Source: Thozetella sp. PMI_491
Taxonomy: Eukaryota > Ascomycota > Sordariomycetes > Chaetosphaeriales > Chaetosphaeriaceae
Direction of reading: 5' to 3'
Assembly: GCA_021432635.1 (NCBI GenBank)
Contig: MU270025.1
Span: 1,258,339 to 1,322,338, forward strand
Length of the DNA stretch: 64,000 nucleotides
How positions within the stretch are numbered: the stretch's first letter is position 1; each line of letters opens with the position of its first letter. The position numbers were made by a program, and so were the translations under genes. Under the pieces are notes generated by a model. The model was not told the DNA's origin, did no database searches, and was given only the letters and a program-made list of their open reading frames with translations. Positions 22,625-34,210 of this stretch are shown piece after piece.

Positions 22625-24329
22625 CTAATTCTCAACATCCCAGGAAGCGATGTCACAGTCTTTTATAACGACACTACCTCCCAGAGCAATGGTGGCGAAG
22701 TTGAACAGTCCAAATCGGTACCCCATGTACCCAAGGGCATCATTAGTCAATCCAAAGGGGGGGCCCAGCTGTTTGAAAGTCGACCCGTCATAGCTGTACT
22801 CGAATATCGCATATCTTGTCTCCTTCTCGTGACCGTGCGAGTGTGCAGGAGTGACGTCGACTTTGGCCCTCAGCCAGACACGCTTGTTCTCCAAGGGTGC
22901 CTCGGCTGCGACTGTCCCATTCGTATCAATCTTCCAGTCAAGTGCGACCGGATGCCCATTTGACCAGCCTACTGGTATACTGATGGGCGAATGTCTTAGA
23001 TCGTCTACATAGACGAGTCGGGAACTGTTACCTTCTTTGTGAATACCGATGTAGGCACTCTTATCCTTGAACATGCAAGCGCCAGCTCTATCGCCGTCCG
23101 ACATACCCGAAGCATCTATAAAGAAAGTAGCCATGCTCCTCGGGCCGATTGTACGGTGGGTGAGGGTGTTGGTTGCCATATAAAGGTTGTCTGTCACCGT
23201 CCCCGCTTTGAGGAGCAAGTGGCCATCCTGGGTCTGCCACTTAGAATTATCGGGGTTGTGATTCCACTCCCAGCAGTGTTCGAGCTTTTTATCGAACGTA
23301 TGCTTCCTGAAACATGTCTTGATATGTACCACTTTTTTGCTGTGAGTGAAATAGGGATACTCAAGACGCCACTCTCCTAGGGGTTTGGAGACATCGTATT
23401 CAACCTCCAGCCAGCCGTCGTTGGTGAAGGTCACAGGTGCGAGCACGGGGATCCGGCCGCCAGGGAAACCATCCATGAAGGCCATGTAGTACCATCTGCC
23501 CTCTGGAGTGTCGACCAAGGCGCCTTGGTGAGGGCACCCGGAACCTGGTATGGGGGAGAGGATGGGCCCGACCACCGGCTGGCATTCGTATGGCCCAAAC
23601 GGGCCTACGGTCGACTTGAGCACATACTGTCCCGAATATGGTCTTGTAAGCCAAATGTAATAAGTGTCCTTGATATTGTACATTCGAGCCCCTTCAAGAT
23701 ACTCGTCTGATGTATACACTGGCTAAATCCATCGTGTCAAAGATAAATCCTTCAGTGCGGGGAGGCTCTTATCACAGGGACCAATAACTCACTCGACTCT
23801 CAATCTCTTTCGTGCCGTCGGCGCTCAACCGAGCCACGCAAATGGTTTTAGTCCCGTAGGCGAGATAAAATGTGTCATCTTCGTCGATAAGAAGACCGAG
23901 GTCGTAGTAGAACTTGTCAATCGGCGAGAGGGCAGTCCACACATCCCTGGGGTCCTTGGCTGTATATATATATGTTCTTTCTGTGCCTTGGATAGCACCG
24001 TACCAGTAGAATGTTCCGTTGCTCTTACGATACTTGAGAGTTGAAGCCCAGATCCCTTTCACGTATGCGCCCGAGTGCTGACCATTGAGGTAGAAACGTT
24101 CTCCAAAGGCAAGCTCTGGAACGGAATGTCCGATGTATTCCCAGTCCACCAAGTTATATGACTGTAGGATTGGCGCTCCCGGTGAGAAGGCAAATGACGA
24201 CGCGCTCATGTAGTAGATGTCCCCAAGCCGAATAACCTCCATATCTGGCAAATCCTCCCAGATTACCGGGTTCTTGAAGGTAGTGCGGTGTTCCGCATCG
24301 TGAGCGAGTTGGAAGCCGGCAGTAGCCAT
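22625..24329 (-). CDS. GH43 glycosidase (beta-xylosidase/arabinofuranosidase type)
   Basis: Predicted GH43 enzyme acting on arabinoxylan or arabinan fragments. Two exons, complement(22625..23722, 23793..24329), with a 70-bp intron (GTGAGT..TAG) give 544 residues. The splice joins KEIESR to PVYTSDEYLEGARMY. Seen: FKNPVIWEDLPDMEV at about residue 18 with the expected N-terminal catalytic Asp; DLGLLIDEDDTFYLAYG for the pKa-modulating Asp; and EYLEGARMY with the general-acid Glu. PHQGALVDTPEGRWYYMAF is typical of the propeller. The C-terminal half (about 340-540) fits a DUF1349/concanavalin-like sandwich (FATIALGGSVVIKDCDIASW). The ATG at 24329 gives no clear signal peptide, so it may be intracellular or lack an unrecognised first exon. 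Exact substrate cannot be told. Confidence 0.87.
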
Positions 24330-25353
24330 TGTGCTCGGAAAGGGCTGACAAGTTGACCAGGGGGCTTATTTCGGCTCAATCAAGGACAATAACCAAGACA
24401 GATGGTCAAAAGATGAGTCCTCAGGAACTAGTATAATTTAATTTTGTGAAATCACCAGTAAAAATCGGAAAAGGTGATACTTGAGTTAACAGCCTATATC
24501 CTCACGACAAATGGGGCGTTGGATTCTCTCCATTTTTAGACCGCCTTAAAGCTATCAGGGTGGAGATGGCCTCGTTGATCCATTCATGGTTTAAGCGCTC
24601 CAATAGGGCATGGTGACACTGACAAGGCATATGTAGTCTGGAACAATGCCTTTCGTCGGATGCATGCCATAAGTGCCCGAGAGCATAAGGCGGCGCCTCT
24701 GGGCCTGGGTACTGTCATTACGGTCTGAAGCGAAGGGGGCCGCTTGTGTCTTAGCCCCTCCAGACTAGCAGCTTTTACAGCCACACTCCTTATGGTTTAC
24801 AACACACCTTGGCCAAGCCGAGGTTCCCTCGTAAGCACGGGGTTCGGGTGGGCCTTTACTGGAATTGGTGGATTGCGGAATGTCTCCGTGTAGACATTAT
24901 CGACTCCCGCAACATGCTGCTAAAGGGGACGATGGATTAGACAAGCCACACCGACGGTAGCATCATATATATGCCGCCATGGCTCTAAATACTGCATCTA
25001 GTGTCTAATATGGTGTAGTCAACATCCTACTCAGCCTATCTCACATAACGAGCGCCGCCACGCTGGTTCTAGGCTCACTTGCACTGCCATAGCGCCGCAG
25101 CATCACGGTCCGGCGCTACTTTGGAGGCTGTCGAGAATCAGACTGTGTCTCCGCAAGTGGTCAGGTAGGGGGTTTGACTCCACCTTTGCGGGGGCTGGTG
25201 GTACGCTAAAGCCCCGAAAATGATGGAGTTTTTGGGGAAGCGGGTGGGGTGTGAGGTGGGAGACTAATGATAGTTCCTAATTAACCCGAACTGGAGCGTA
25301 TTTATTGATCTTCTAATACGAACAAATTTAGCCAATCAGCACGCGATAATTTT

Positions 25354-25383
25354 TATTTGTCGTATTTACCAATACGACAAATA
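25354..25383. repeat. Perfect 13-bp inverted repeat around TTGTCGTATT
   Basis: The arms 25354-25366 and 25371-25383 are exactly complementary (TATTTGTCGTATT and its reverse), separated by TACC. The inner part is the same AATACGACAA decamer found elsewhere in the window. It could be a dimeric regulator site or a fold-back remnant of mobile DNA. Confidence 0.7.
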
Positions 25384-26004
25384 TTTCCAATCAGGTTGAA
25401 ACGATGGGTTGCTTCAGCCCCACACTCAACGCCATGCCCAAAAATGCAGGCAGGCAAGGCTAACACACGTCGTGGCCCGACTAGAAGGAGACATTGGGGT
25501 TGAAGACTTCCTAGATACAGTTTGTTGCCGTCATCCGAGCGCTTGTGACATTGCCTGGGGAAATACTGGGGGAAGGGCCTCCGAGCTGTGTTATTTGCGG
25601 AGATCATGGGGGTTGCCCCGTGGAGGAGCTTCAGCGCTTCGTATTTGTTACAAGCCCTCCAAATCTCTCCTCTACTTGTAGGGAGCACTAGGTAATAGAG
25701 ATTCCTTTATGGCAGCTTGTTTACATGGAATGGCCCCTGTGTCATTTTTGACTATATCTGGCCCTCAGACGGATTGATCGAGTGAAATGGCCGCCAGACT
25801 CCGGCACCTGGCTATGCTCACAAGAGAAAAGGGAGCAAGCGAATATATATTATTCTAGCACCATAGACACACGATTCGGCGGAAGGTAGCCTTCGCGAAA
25901 TGTAGCAGGAAGAAGGACGACACTGTCTCTGAACAGCCTCTCGGAAAATTATGTCAAGGTATTCCGCACGGGTTGTTTTGCTGGTACACATGTGGGACGT
26001 TAAT

Positions 26005-26024
26005 AAAGTCGTATCTAATACGAT
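26005..26024. repeat. Inverted GTCGTAT/ATACGAT pair
   Basis: AGTCGTATCTAATACGATAA holds TCGTAT and ATACGA facing each other across three bases. It lies about 600 bp upstream of the hydrolase ATG and resembles the perfect palindrome at 25354, with one arm base changed (C to T). Confidence 0.5.
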
Positions 26025-26630
26025 AATCTGCGCTGAAATGTTAATCACACGTATGCCCTTTTCCGGATTAGAAGGAATGTGTGGCCGAATATCTGTAAGG
26101 GGTGGTGATTTCGTCTAAACTCTGCGGGTGTATGCTGTAAAAAAGCCGATGACCTCAATTAGCGCTTCGTCAGTTGTCTGCTTAACCAAGAAGTCCCCTT
26201 GTATGCAACTACCCCAAGGAGCCGCGATTGGTCGTCCAAGGTAAGAGGAATCTGTCCTTGTTGACTCGGTGTCATTGACCCGAGATCCTGCCCTCTAGCA
26301 GAGAGGGGAAATATCAATTTCCGTGTGTCCGATTGTCCAAGTGAGCAACCTAAGAGGTACATAACTATGCCTTGCGTCAACGGTGACGATCTAGAAATCC
26401 CGCCTGGTCGCCTCCTCTCACGACTAAGCGTCTTGGTGGACTACGGGCTCATATACTCTTGGGACGGACAGCAAAACCTCTATATTCGACTGGGCTTGTC
26501 TCTAGATTCTTGGTTTTAAACCCTTATACTACCCAACCTGGCTCGTCATGTAAGACTCACGTACGCTGGCATGCTTTACGGGTTCACAACAGATTAATTT
26601 TATGTATTTTCTAGGCTATTGACCATCACC

Positions 26631-28652
26631 ATGCGCCGAGCAGCTCAGATTGGGTGGGTGCAATTCGTTCTATTACAGCTTGCTTCCTTCACCCACGGGG
26701 GGGCGCTGCTAGCGCAGAGGACACCGGAATGTGCGGCCGAGACTGCGGATGGACCTATCATCATTACTTCCGATTGCATTGACTCAGCCTATTCGGACCT
26801 GGTCGTCACTCAGGAGACTGACGAGACTGTGCCAGTGGTACATCACAAGGTCTCTGGGTACTTCAATAACACCAACCTCCAGTTCAACATCTACTTTCCA
26901 CCAAAGGAGACATGGCAGGGCCGCTTCTTCCAGTCAGTCTACCCGACGCAAGATGCGAATGCGGACGGCCAAACCATCGGCTTTGGCTCGGATAGTGGCG
27001 CATACACCGTGCAGATTACTGGCTCTTCCGGATACCGCGCGGACGCCGCCGCTGCCAAGTTCTCTAAGACCATTGCCGCCAAGTACTACCAGTATTCGGA
27101 GCTCCCAATCTATGGCTATGTTTACGGAGGAAGCGGTGGCTCCTATATGGCGGTCGGTGCCGTGGAAGAGACAGTTGGTGTCTGGGACGGTGCTGTGATC
27201 TTCGTTCAGGCAATTCCGGTTTCTATACCCAACGTCCCGGCTGCCAGGGCCTTTGCCGGCTTAGTCCTCCGGAACCAGTCGGCCCAGATCATTGATGCTG
27301 TTCGACCAGGCGGTAGCGGCGACCCTTATGACACTTTGAGCGCCATGCAGCGAGGCATGCTGCAGGAGGCCACCGCATTAGGAATCCCCCTTCATAAGTG
27401 GGAAGACTTTGACAAGGTCGCTGATACGTTCACTCTTTCCATACTTGCCTCTACCGTACAGGCCTACGACGAGACCTATGCAGATGACTTTTGGAGCGCT
27501 CCGGGCTACCTTGGAAGTGAAGATTCGGAGCTAGGCGCATTTTTCAGGTCGTTGAAGTTCGATGTGAATGTCACCATCGGAGCAATCACTCTTGACAGCC
27601 AAGGCGCCCCTGTGAGCTTTGATATTCAGGGACTACCAGCGCTTACGGACGCTCGAGGCCTAGAAATCCAAGTGTACGGTACTAACTCATCTTTGGTTGG
27701 ATTTCTGCAGGGTACGGTGGACAACACTTTGAACGTCATTACTGTCAGCACCGGAAACGACCAGGCTGTGTTGGATGCACTCCATGAAGGGGCTAAAATT
27801 GGAATCAACAATCACTGGTTCCTTGCTCTTCATGTCTATTACCGCTACCAAATACCACGCCGCCCTGGCTTCTACGAGTGGGACCAGTTTCTCGATGACG
27901 ATGGTCAACCCATCTACCCGCAACGGGCCGTCGACGTTCCCGCTATGGTTGCTGCCGCCGTTAGTGGCGGCGCAACGCATACCGGCAAGATCAAATTCAA
28001 GGTCATCGTTGTCGACAATCTTTGGGACAGCGATGCGTGGTCGCCGCATGCTGACTGGTATCGTACTCAAGTCCGGGAGTCCCTTGGTGACCAATTCCAT
28101 GACAACTATCGGCTGTACTACAACGATCATGCCGACCACAATCTGGGTCCACCGGGCCCAAACCGAACCGCATATCTGATCACATACGACGGTATCGTGC
28201 AGCAGGCACTGCGCGATGTGAGCAGCTGGGTCGAGGCCGGCAAGGTGCCGCCGCAGTCTACTAAATATTCTATCAACAACAGTCAGATCGTTGTCCCGGC
28301 TCTGGCCAGCGACCGACTGGGAATCCAGCCCACCGTTGACTTGAAGGTCAACGACGCCGCATCCGCGAGCGTACAAGTTGGACAATCGGTCACACTTAAG
28401 GCCTCGGTCCTCATGCCCCCTGAGGGAGGCAAGATTGTCTCTGCCGGATGGGACATCCTTGGCACCGGCGAGTTTTCCGCCGTCCAGGATCTTGTCCCTA
28501 TCGAGGCCACTGAGCTCCAGATCACGGTAAGCTACCCAAACGCCGGCACCTTTATTGCAGGCATCAAAGTCACTGCCGAGCGTTACGGAAATCCCAACGC
28601 TACATATGCACTTGTCGCGAATATTGGCCGTGCTCGCGTCACGGTATCTTAG
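26631..28652 (+). CDS. Secreted alpha/beta hydrolase of unknown substrate
   Basis: Single-exon gene of 673 residues. ATG 26631 (context CACCATGC) was preferred to the in-frame TTG at 26619; it begins a signal peptide (MRRAAQIGWVQFVLLQLAS). A nucleophile-elbow-like motif, YGGSGGSY, lies at about residues 165-172 with S168 the probable catalytic serine. NDHADHNLG near residue 500 may hold the histidine. The last about 90 residues look like an Ig/PKD-type beta domain (VQVGQSVTLKASV, GWDILGTGEF, YPNAGTFIAGIKV). Many N-glycosylation sequons support export. The fold class is related to tannase/feruloyl-esterase-like hydrolases, but the GCSxGG motif of true tannases is not present and I do not recognise the exact family. 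Its place among glycosidases suggests an esterase for decorated polysaccharides (inference). Confidence 0.75.
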   Translation: MRRAAQIGWVQFVLLQLASFTHGGALLAQRTPECAAETADGPIIITSDCIDSAYSDLVVTQETDETVPVVHHKVSGYFNNTNLQFNIYFPPKETWQGRFFQSVYPTQDANADGQTIGFGSDSGAYTVQITGSSGYRADAAAAKFSKTIAAKYYQYSELPIYGYVYGGSGGSYMAVGAVEETVGVWDGAVIFVQAIPVSIPNVPAARAFAGLVLRNQSAQIIDAVRPGGSGDPYDTLSAMQRGMLQEATALGIPLHKWEDFDKVADTFTLSILASTVQAYDETYADDFWSAPGYLGSEDSELGAFFRSLKFDVNVTIGAITLDSQGAPVSFDIQGLPALTDARGLEIQVYGTNSSLVGFLQGTVDNTLNVITVSTGNDQAVLDALHEGAKIGINNHWFLALHVYYRYQIPRRPGFYEWDQFLDDDGQPIYPQRAVDVPAMVAAAVSGGATHTGKIKFKVIVVDNLWDSDAWSPHADWYRTQVRESLGDQFHDNYRLYYNDHADHNLGPPGPNRTAYLITYDGIVQQALRDVSSWVEAGKVPPQSTKYSINNSQIVVPALASDRLGIQPTVDLKVNDAASASVQVGQSVTLKASVLMPPEGGKIVSAGWDILGTGEFSAVQDLVPIEATELQITVSYPNAGTFIAGIKVTAERYGNPNATYALVANIGRARVTVS

Positions 28653-29176
28653 GGTGATCCTTGGACGAACGGAGGTTTCTCAAAAGAAATAACAAAAACG
28701 AGGCTTTCCGATTTGGCGCACTATATCTACATCTACATTCATTCGCTACCTTAGGTAGCAATCTCATTCCTAGGTCAGATGCCGGGGTACATGTCTCCCT
28801 ATACTTAGGTACTCAATGTAGCAGAAACTACGTTCTAGTCTCAGTGCCGAAGCAATTTTTGGCGAAAAGTGTCTAATAGATGGGACTACGCTACCGACAT
28901 ATAGCGTATCAAAGTCTAGCGACTACGGTGGGGAATGTGTTTTAGGCCATGCTGGTAATGATTTTATGTCTCAGTGCAGAATCATAAAACTGGTGCCATA
29001 TATATAGATACCAAGGGAAAATACAGAGGCTGATCAGGCTTCACTAATAGGAGAGAATAGTCCGGCCAGGTAAATCTTGGAACTCATACTAGAGGGCCTC
29101 TAGTAGTGAAGCAATAACTTCTCACCCCTATTTAATACGAAGAGCTGAACCCTACCCTCCTCCTCTTTTCCTTCAC
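28653..29176. other. Intergenic between convergent genes
   Basis: AT-rich spacer between the stops of the hydrolase and GH5 genes, expected to hold both 3' ends. No gene seen. Confidence 0.5.
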
Positions 29177-30661
29177 TTAAGAGCGCGGGGAATTCGTCTT
29201 TTGAACAGATTTGGCATGATCCGACATGATCTTGTTGAGACCGTGGCGCTGCACGCACTGCTCGAAGCTGAAGCTCCTTGCGAGCTCGTCAAGTTCCGCC
29301 TCGCTTTTGTCACGGAATAGTTCTGCGAACTCGCGCACAAAAGACCCCGCTAGGAAGCAGTTGATAACAGATCGCTCGATATGGCGCCGAGTGTCCCAGT
29401 TTGGCGGATAAGTATGCGTAGCTGTGGGCGAAACGCTATCGATCCAATGGACCACGGGGTCTAGCACCTCGTCCAATAGAGGAGTGGGGTACATGACCAC
29501 TGCATCTAGCTGCAAGCTGTCCTTCTTCTTGATAAAGGGCCCAACAAGCTTGAGCCAGGGAGATTCGGCCGAAGTGTAAAGCATTCCCTGGATGCCAATA
29601 TCCTTGTACAGCCAGATACACCAGGGTATCTGGGCCTTCTCGTAGATACGTAGCTGCTCGCCGAGCAGATTGTACCGGCAAGCGTTGGTTTTTTCGGCAT
29701 CAGGATCGCGCTCATTGGAATAGACGGGTCCGAACTCGCCGTTCCAGATGGGGACGCCATTCTTGGTGTGGAACTCGCACTTCCGGCTAAAATTGGCTGC
29801 GAGCTTGTCCTTCTGCTCCTGGGTGCCTTCATAGAGCTGGCCGACTGGAAAGCCCATCTTGCTGTAATCATGGATCGAATACGCGCAGTTGGGCAGAACT
29901 TCGTCAAAGCCCTGCCACTCCATGGCGAATGTATTTCCATCGAGCCAGAGAATGTGGTTGGGGTCGATCGCCCGAATGGCTTTCTCAAGTCGCTTGTAGA
30001 AAGTGGGCAGTCTGGTATAGTGAGGATCGCACGGCTCGTTAATAGGGTTGTAGCCGGCAACCCACGGGTTGTCCTTGTACCGACCAGCAATCTGCTCCCA
30101 GAGCCAGATTGTCCTGTCTTGGTGGTCCTTGTATTCCCAGAAAGCGGCGTAGCTCGTGGGGTTATCGGAGTGCCAGTCGGGATTCTGACCGCCGGGCACA
30201 GTGTGCATGTCCAAAATGGTGTAGATACCTTCCTTGGAGCAAAGGTCAACAACGCGGTCAATGTGCTTAAATCCCTCCTCTTTGATTACGCGAGGGTTCA
30301 GATCGTCCTCGAGATGCCTGTAGTTGAATGGGACACGCAGGGAGTTGAGGCCCAGGGACTTGAAGAAGCGAGCATCATCTTCAGTGTAGAAGTGGTATAG
30401 GAAACGGTCGAAGAAGTAAGCGGCTTTCTTAGGCCCGAGGACGCTGGCCATCTCAGTGCGTAAATGAGCCTCGTGCCCTGGGTATCCAATGAGAAAGTTC
30501 TCCATGCTTCGAAATAGTGTCAGCGGAGACCACAGTCGGTCGGGGTCGAGTATTTCTCCTCACTTCATCCATCCTCCCAGACCGGCACCCCGCAGAATGA
30601 CGAGATCTCCATTTTCGTCGACAATTCGTGTGCCCTGAGCTTTCAGGAATCCAGTCGCCAT
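29177..30661 (-). CDS. GH5 glycoside hydrolase
   Basis: Predicted TIM-barrel beta-glycosidase of family 5, 475 residues. Two exons, complement(29177..30506, 30564..30661), with a 57-bp intron (GTGAGG..AAG, branch CGCTGACAC). The splice rebuilds GAGLGGWMNMENFLIGYPG, a conserved N-terminal stretch of these fungal enzymes. ATG 30661 starts MATGFLKAQGTRIVDENGD. Seen: RVPFNYRHLED, LDMHTVPGGQN, GYNPINEP (acid/base E190) and IWNGEFGP (nucleophile E290). There is no signal peptide, so a cytosolic enzyme acting on imported oligosaccharides or glycosides is likely. Subfamily not assigned; glucan 1,3-beta-glucosidase-like annotation is common for such proteins but not proven here. It is divergent from the MFS sugar transporter 1.2 kb away, which fits a transport-and-cleave pair. 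Confidence 0.88.
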
Positions 30662-31853
30662 GGCTAAGTTGTTTCCAGTATTCTTCTATTCGAACACATC
30701 GTCGACCAAACTAGCCTGCGCTTCTAGTTTGGTTACGAGCCCCGGTATAAAAGATGAAAAAGAAAACGGAATGGATAAACGCTCGGAAGCTACTCAACCG
30801 ACTCAGAAGATGCGCTAAGGACTGAGAGCCTATGACGCTCTCCACAGTGGAATGGCCACAGACCCATGTAATTGTTTGAAGCATAAGGTAACTCGGGGTG
30901 GAGAGCAAAGTGAGCATCGGGTGCAACTCTCCCGGGCCGAAGAGGACCAGACGAAAGAATTGCTAGGTCGGCTGACTCCACGTGGCTAGCTCAGACGTGA
31001 TCCTTCTCAGCTCTTCCCTCCGGGAGAGACAACATGAGCACCGGAGAGGCCATCTCCTCCAGGGGGGCCCTGAGGGATAGCCCCCTCATGAGTGATAGTT
31101 CCACCCAGAGGGGTGTTTGAGAGACGCTCGCTGGCCACAACATCCATTAATAATGGCAACATCGGTCGGCAAAGGTGCCGAAAGCTGCGTTAGCTGCATC
31201 TTCTCCGCTGTATAGGTGTAGAGCTGGATATGATGGTTCCACTTTCGCTTGAAGTTTGGCAAATCAGAAAAAAGCGTATTGCTACTCGGGCTTTGTGGGG
31301 AGGGGAGGGACTAAAAGTGTGCAAAGGTTGCCCTGGCCCCTGAACGTCTAGACTCTAGCACCAGGGTGGTCCCCTGTCATTCCCCCATGGGGCCCATTAT
31401 GCTCTCCATTTTCCCCGAATTACCCCTCACGTATTCCGCCCTAGTGTCCCCAGGATCCTGTCGTTGGCAACATTCCCCCCGTGGCTTCCTAATCCAATGG
31501 TTTTCTCTTAGTTCCCCTCGGTTGGAGCATGGTCAATCGTGCCGGTGCAGTCTCGGTGCATCGAAAAGCGAATGTCTTTAATCTTTTGTGATTTTATTTG
31601 GGCGCATAGAGCTTATCATTTCATGACATGATCCGCGGCGAGAAGCCGTTCAACCCCGGTCCGCTTACACGGCCTGTCTCATTATAAGAAGTGTTGAGCT
31701 GCTGCGAACTTGTGACGTACATTTTAACCACTTTATGGTCGAGTCTCAGACACAAGAGATCCTTAATTTACTGGTTTGGCTACCAAGTAAAGGTTTTTGC
31801 GGCTCTTGCTCCAGCTTTTCTTGTACTAAAAACCCTTTGCTAGCACATACACC
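30662..31853. other. GH5/MFS divergent promoter region
   Basis: This 1.2-kb stretch separates the divergent GH5 and transporter genes and should hold both promoters. Pyrimidine/purine-rich blocks and GGGG runs occur at about 31060-31110 and 31290-31400, but no defined site was identified. No gene seen. Confidence 0.45.
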
Positions 31854-33607
31854 ATGCTGAACGCACCCAAGACTGAGGAAACCACTGCCACGGCGACCCC
31901 AATTATTGGGATAGAGAGTGTAATTCCGCAAAATTCCGAGCCATGGTGGAAGACTGGGCATCTGATCAAGTTAAATGCGCTCCTCACGGTGCCAATCATT
32001 ACCGGCTACTTGATTGGTTACGATGGCAGTATGTTGAATGGAGTCCAGTCCGTTCCTGCGTGGATCAAAGGTTCATCAGCCCCTCCGCCTCATTGCAACT
32101 CACTTGAGCTAACATGGCGATATTCAAACTGACAGACTTCGACAACCCCACAGGAGCCCGCCTGGGTCTGCTAGGTACGGCACAGATCATCGGTGCTGTC
32201 ATCGCCATGCCTATGGTCGCTTTCATGGCTGATCGCTTCGGCCGCCGACTTCCCGTCTTCCTTGGATCCTTGGTAGCCTTGTTGGGAACTGCCCTGCAAA
32301 CCGTATCTATCAATATCGACATGTTTATCGCAGGAAGGGTCTTCGTTGGTTTTGGTACCGCCTTCGTGGGCGTTGCCTCGAATCCACTTCTCGCAGAGTT
32401 GGCTTACCCGACGCACCGAGCCTTTTTGACGTCCTTTGCCTCCACGTCTTGGGTGAGCTATCCCCATCCTGCTAATTGTTCCACTGATATGATCCACTAA
32501 CGCAAACTTCCTAGTTCCTCGGGGCAATCGTAGCTGCTTGGACCACCTACGGAACCTTCAAGATCGACACCAGCTGGAGCTGGAAGATCCCCTCCCTTCT
32601 CCAGTGCATCCCCTCTGTATATCAGCTCTTTTTCATCTATCTTCTGCCCGAGTCTCCTAGATGGCTCGTGAGCAAGGGGAGAGTTTCTGAGGCCAGACGG
32701 GCCCTGAATCGGTACCACGCCGGACAGAACACCGACGCCGATGTCTCACCTCTTGTGCGATACGAGATGGCCGAGATCGAAACAGCCATCGAGTTGGAGA
32801 AACTGCAAAATACAGGATCGTGGCTCGACTTCTTTGAGACTAGTAAGACCCCCTTGTGCTACACTGCTTGTAGTAACAGGTTGGCTAATGATACAATTAT
32901 CAGGGGGCAATCGATGGAGGTTCGCTATTGCCATTATCCTGGGTTTGGCGGCTCAGTGGTCTGGAAATGGTCTTGTGTCGTACTACCTTGTACTCGTTCT
33001 CCGAAGTATTGGCATCAATGACCCGGAGCGACAGAACCTGATCAACGGGGGCCTCACTATCTTTTGCTACGGCATCTCTATCATCGGCGCCATCGGCGTG
33101 CCTCATTTTGGACGCCGATCCATGCTTCTTACGGGATTTGCCGGCATGGCTGTCTCGTATCTGATTTGGACCATCCTCTCATCAATCAACCAGCAACGTA
33201 ACTTTGAGGATACCAGCCTCGGCTATGGCGTAGTCGCCATGATCTTCGTGTACCAGCTGTTCTACAACATCAGTCTGAACCCTGTGCTGCCAACCTACAT
33301 CACCGAAATCATGCCATTCACACTTCGTGCCAAGGGATACACCGTCGAGCAGCTCTTCACATACGGTGCTGGTCTGTTCAACGGCTTCGCCAATCCCATT
33401 GCCATGGAGGCTCTTGGGTGGAAGTACTATATTGTGTGGGTTATCATGTTATTTGTGTGGTTTATCATTGTGTGGCTTTTCTTTCCTGAGACCTCGGGCC
33501 GTACCTTGGAGGAGGTCGCACAGGTATTTGATGGCCTTGATATTAGTTCCACTGCCGTGGAGGCCATGGGCGAAAAGGTGATGCACGCCGAGTCTGAAGT
33601 GGTCTGA
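31854..33607 (+). CDS. MFS sugar transporter (lactose permease/hexose symporter type)
   Basis: Twelve-helix sugar:H+ symporter of the SP family in the plasma membrane, 521 residues. Four exons (31854..32070, 32136..32452, 32515..32842, 32904..33607); introns of 65, 62 and 61 bp have good donors and CTAAC/CTAAT branches and restore frame exactly. Family motifs: GYLIGYDGSMLNGVQS in helix 1; DRFGRRLPVF in loop 2-3; LPESPRWLVSKGR after helix 6; RWRFAIAIILGLAAQWSGNG in helix 7; PFTLRAKGYTVEQ; and FFPETSGRTLEEV after helix 12. The sequence resembles lactose/galactose permeases, fitting uptake of products of the nearby beta-galactosidase, but substrate cannot be read from sequence. It is the only intact carrier in the window; two related ones are broken. 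Confidence 0.92.
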
Positions 33608-34210
33608 TTGCAGCCACTCCGAACGCCACTCTAGCACCAGTGTGCAATCTAAGAGTGTAGGTATAAGATAAGATAGCAACGACTACGGCATCTGTAAATT
33701 TATTCATGCCGAGTCAGCTCTTGCACGCCACGAAGGCTCAGTGTCGCAAACATGCATTTACTCATTGCTATGTAGCTCTTAATTCCATACGTAACTTGCA
33801 TCAAATTTAACTAAAGCTACCGAGGTATGGGAGACACAGCTCTCTGTCCCTACCAGCCACTCATTGCTCACAAGATTATTTCAGTGTGCTTGAGAGGTTA
33901 GAGAAATTTAGTCTGGGCGACAGAGAGAATGAAGGGCAGAAAGGATATGAACAGATGCCAGCCAATCGTGTGGCATTCCTCCTATGATAGTGGCATAAGT
34001 CCTAGGCCCAACTAACTAGATGTCCCCTGGAAGGCCTTGCAACCTTTCCTCGCTGTAAGACACGCTCATAGTACCTTTTTTAGCCATCGCACACTTTCTG
34101 GCCACTTCGGGATGTTTTATTTTTGCCCTACTCTCCTTCATTAACTTCTTCTCCGCTCCTTCTCTTCAGTCTCTCTCCTAGTATGTTGTAATAAACCAAT
34201 ATTCCAAAAC
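33608..34210. other. Intergenic, no gene seen
   Basis: Lies between the stop of the intact transporter and the C-terminal end of the decayed one (convergent). No coding signal. Confidence 0.5.

Larger units (their letters stand above)
24330..26630. other. Divergent promoter region, GH43 and hydrolase
   Basis: About 2.3 kb without a recognisable gene. It separates a minus-strand GH43 from a plus-strand secreted hydrolase. It holds the perfect inverted repeat at 25354-25383, extra TCGTAT/ATACGA sites at 25316 and 25639, and a second inverted pair near 26008-26022. CCAATCAG occurs on both sides of the palindrome (about 25333 and 25387). Confidence 0.5.

Noticed and set aside
27687-28385. 232-codon minus-strand frame
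   Set aside because: Lies wholly antisense to the intact secreted hydrolase, with no family motif.
29506-30400. Long frames on both strands over the GH5 gene
   Set aside because: Both are shadows of the GH5 coding sequence, which carries clear catalytic motifs.
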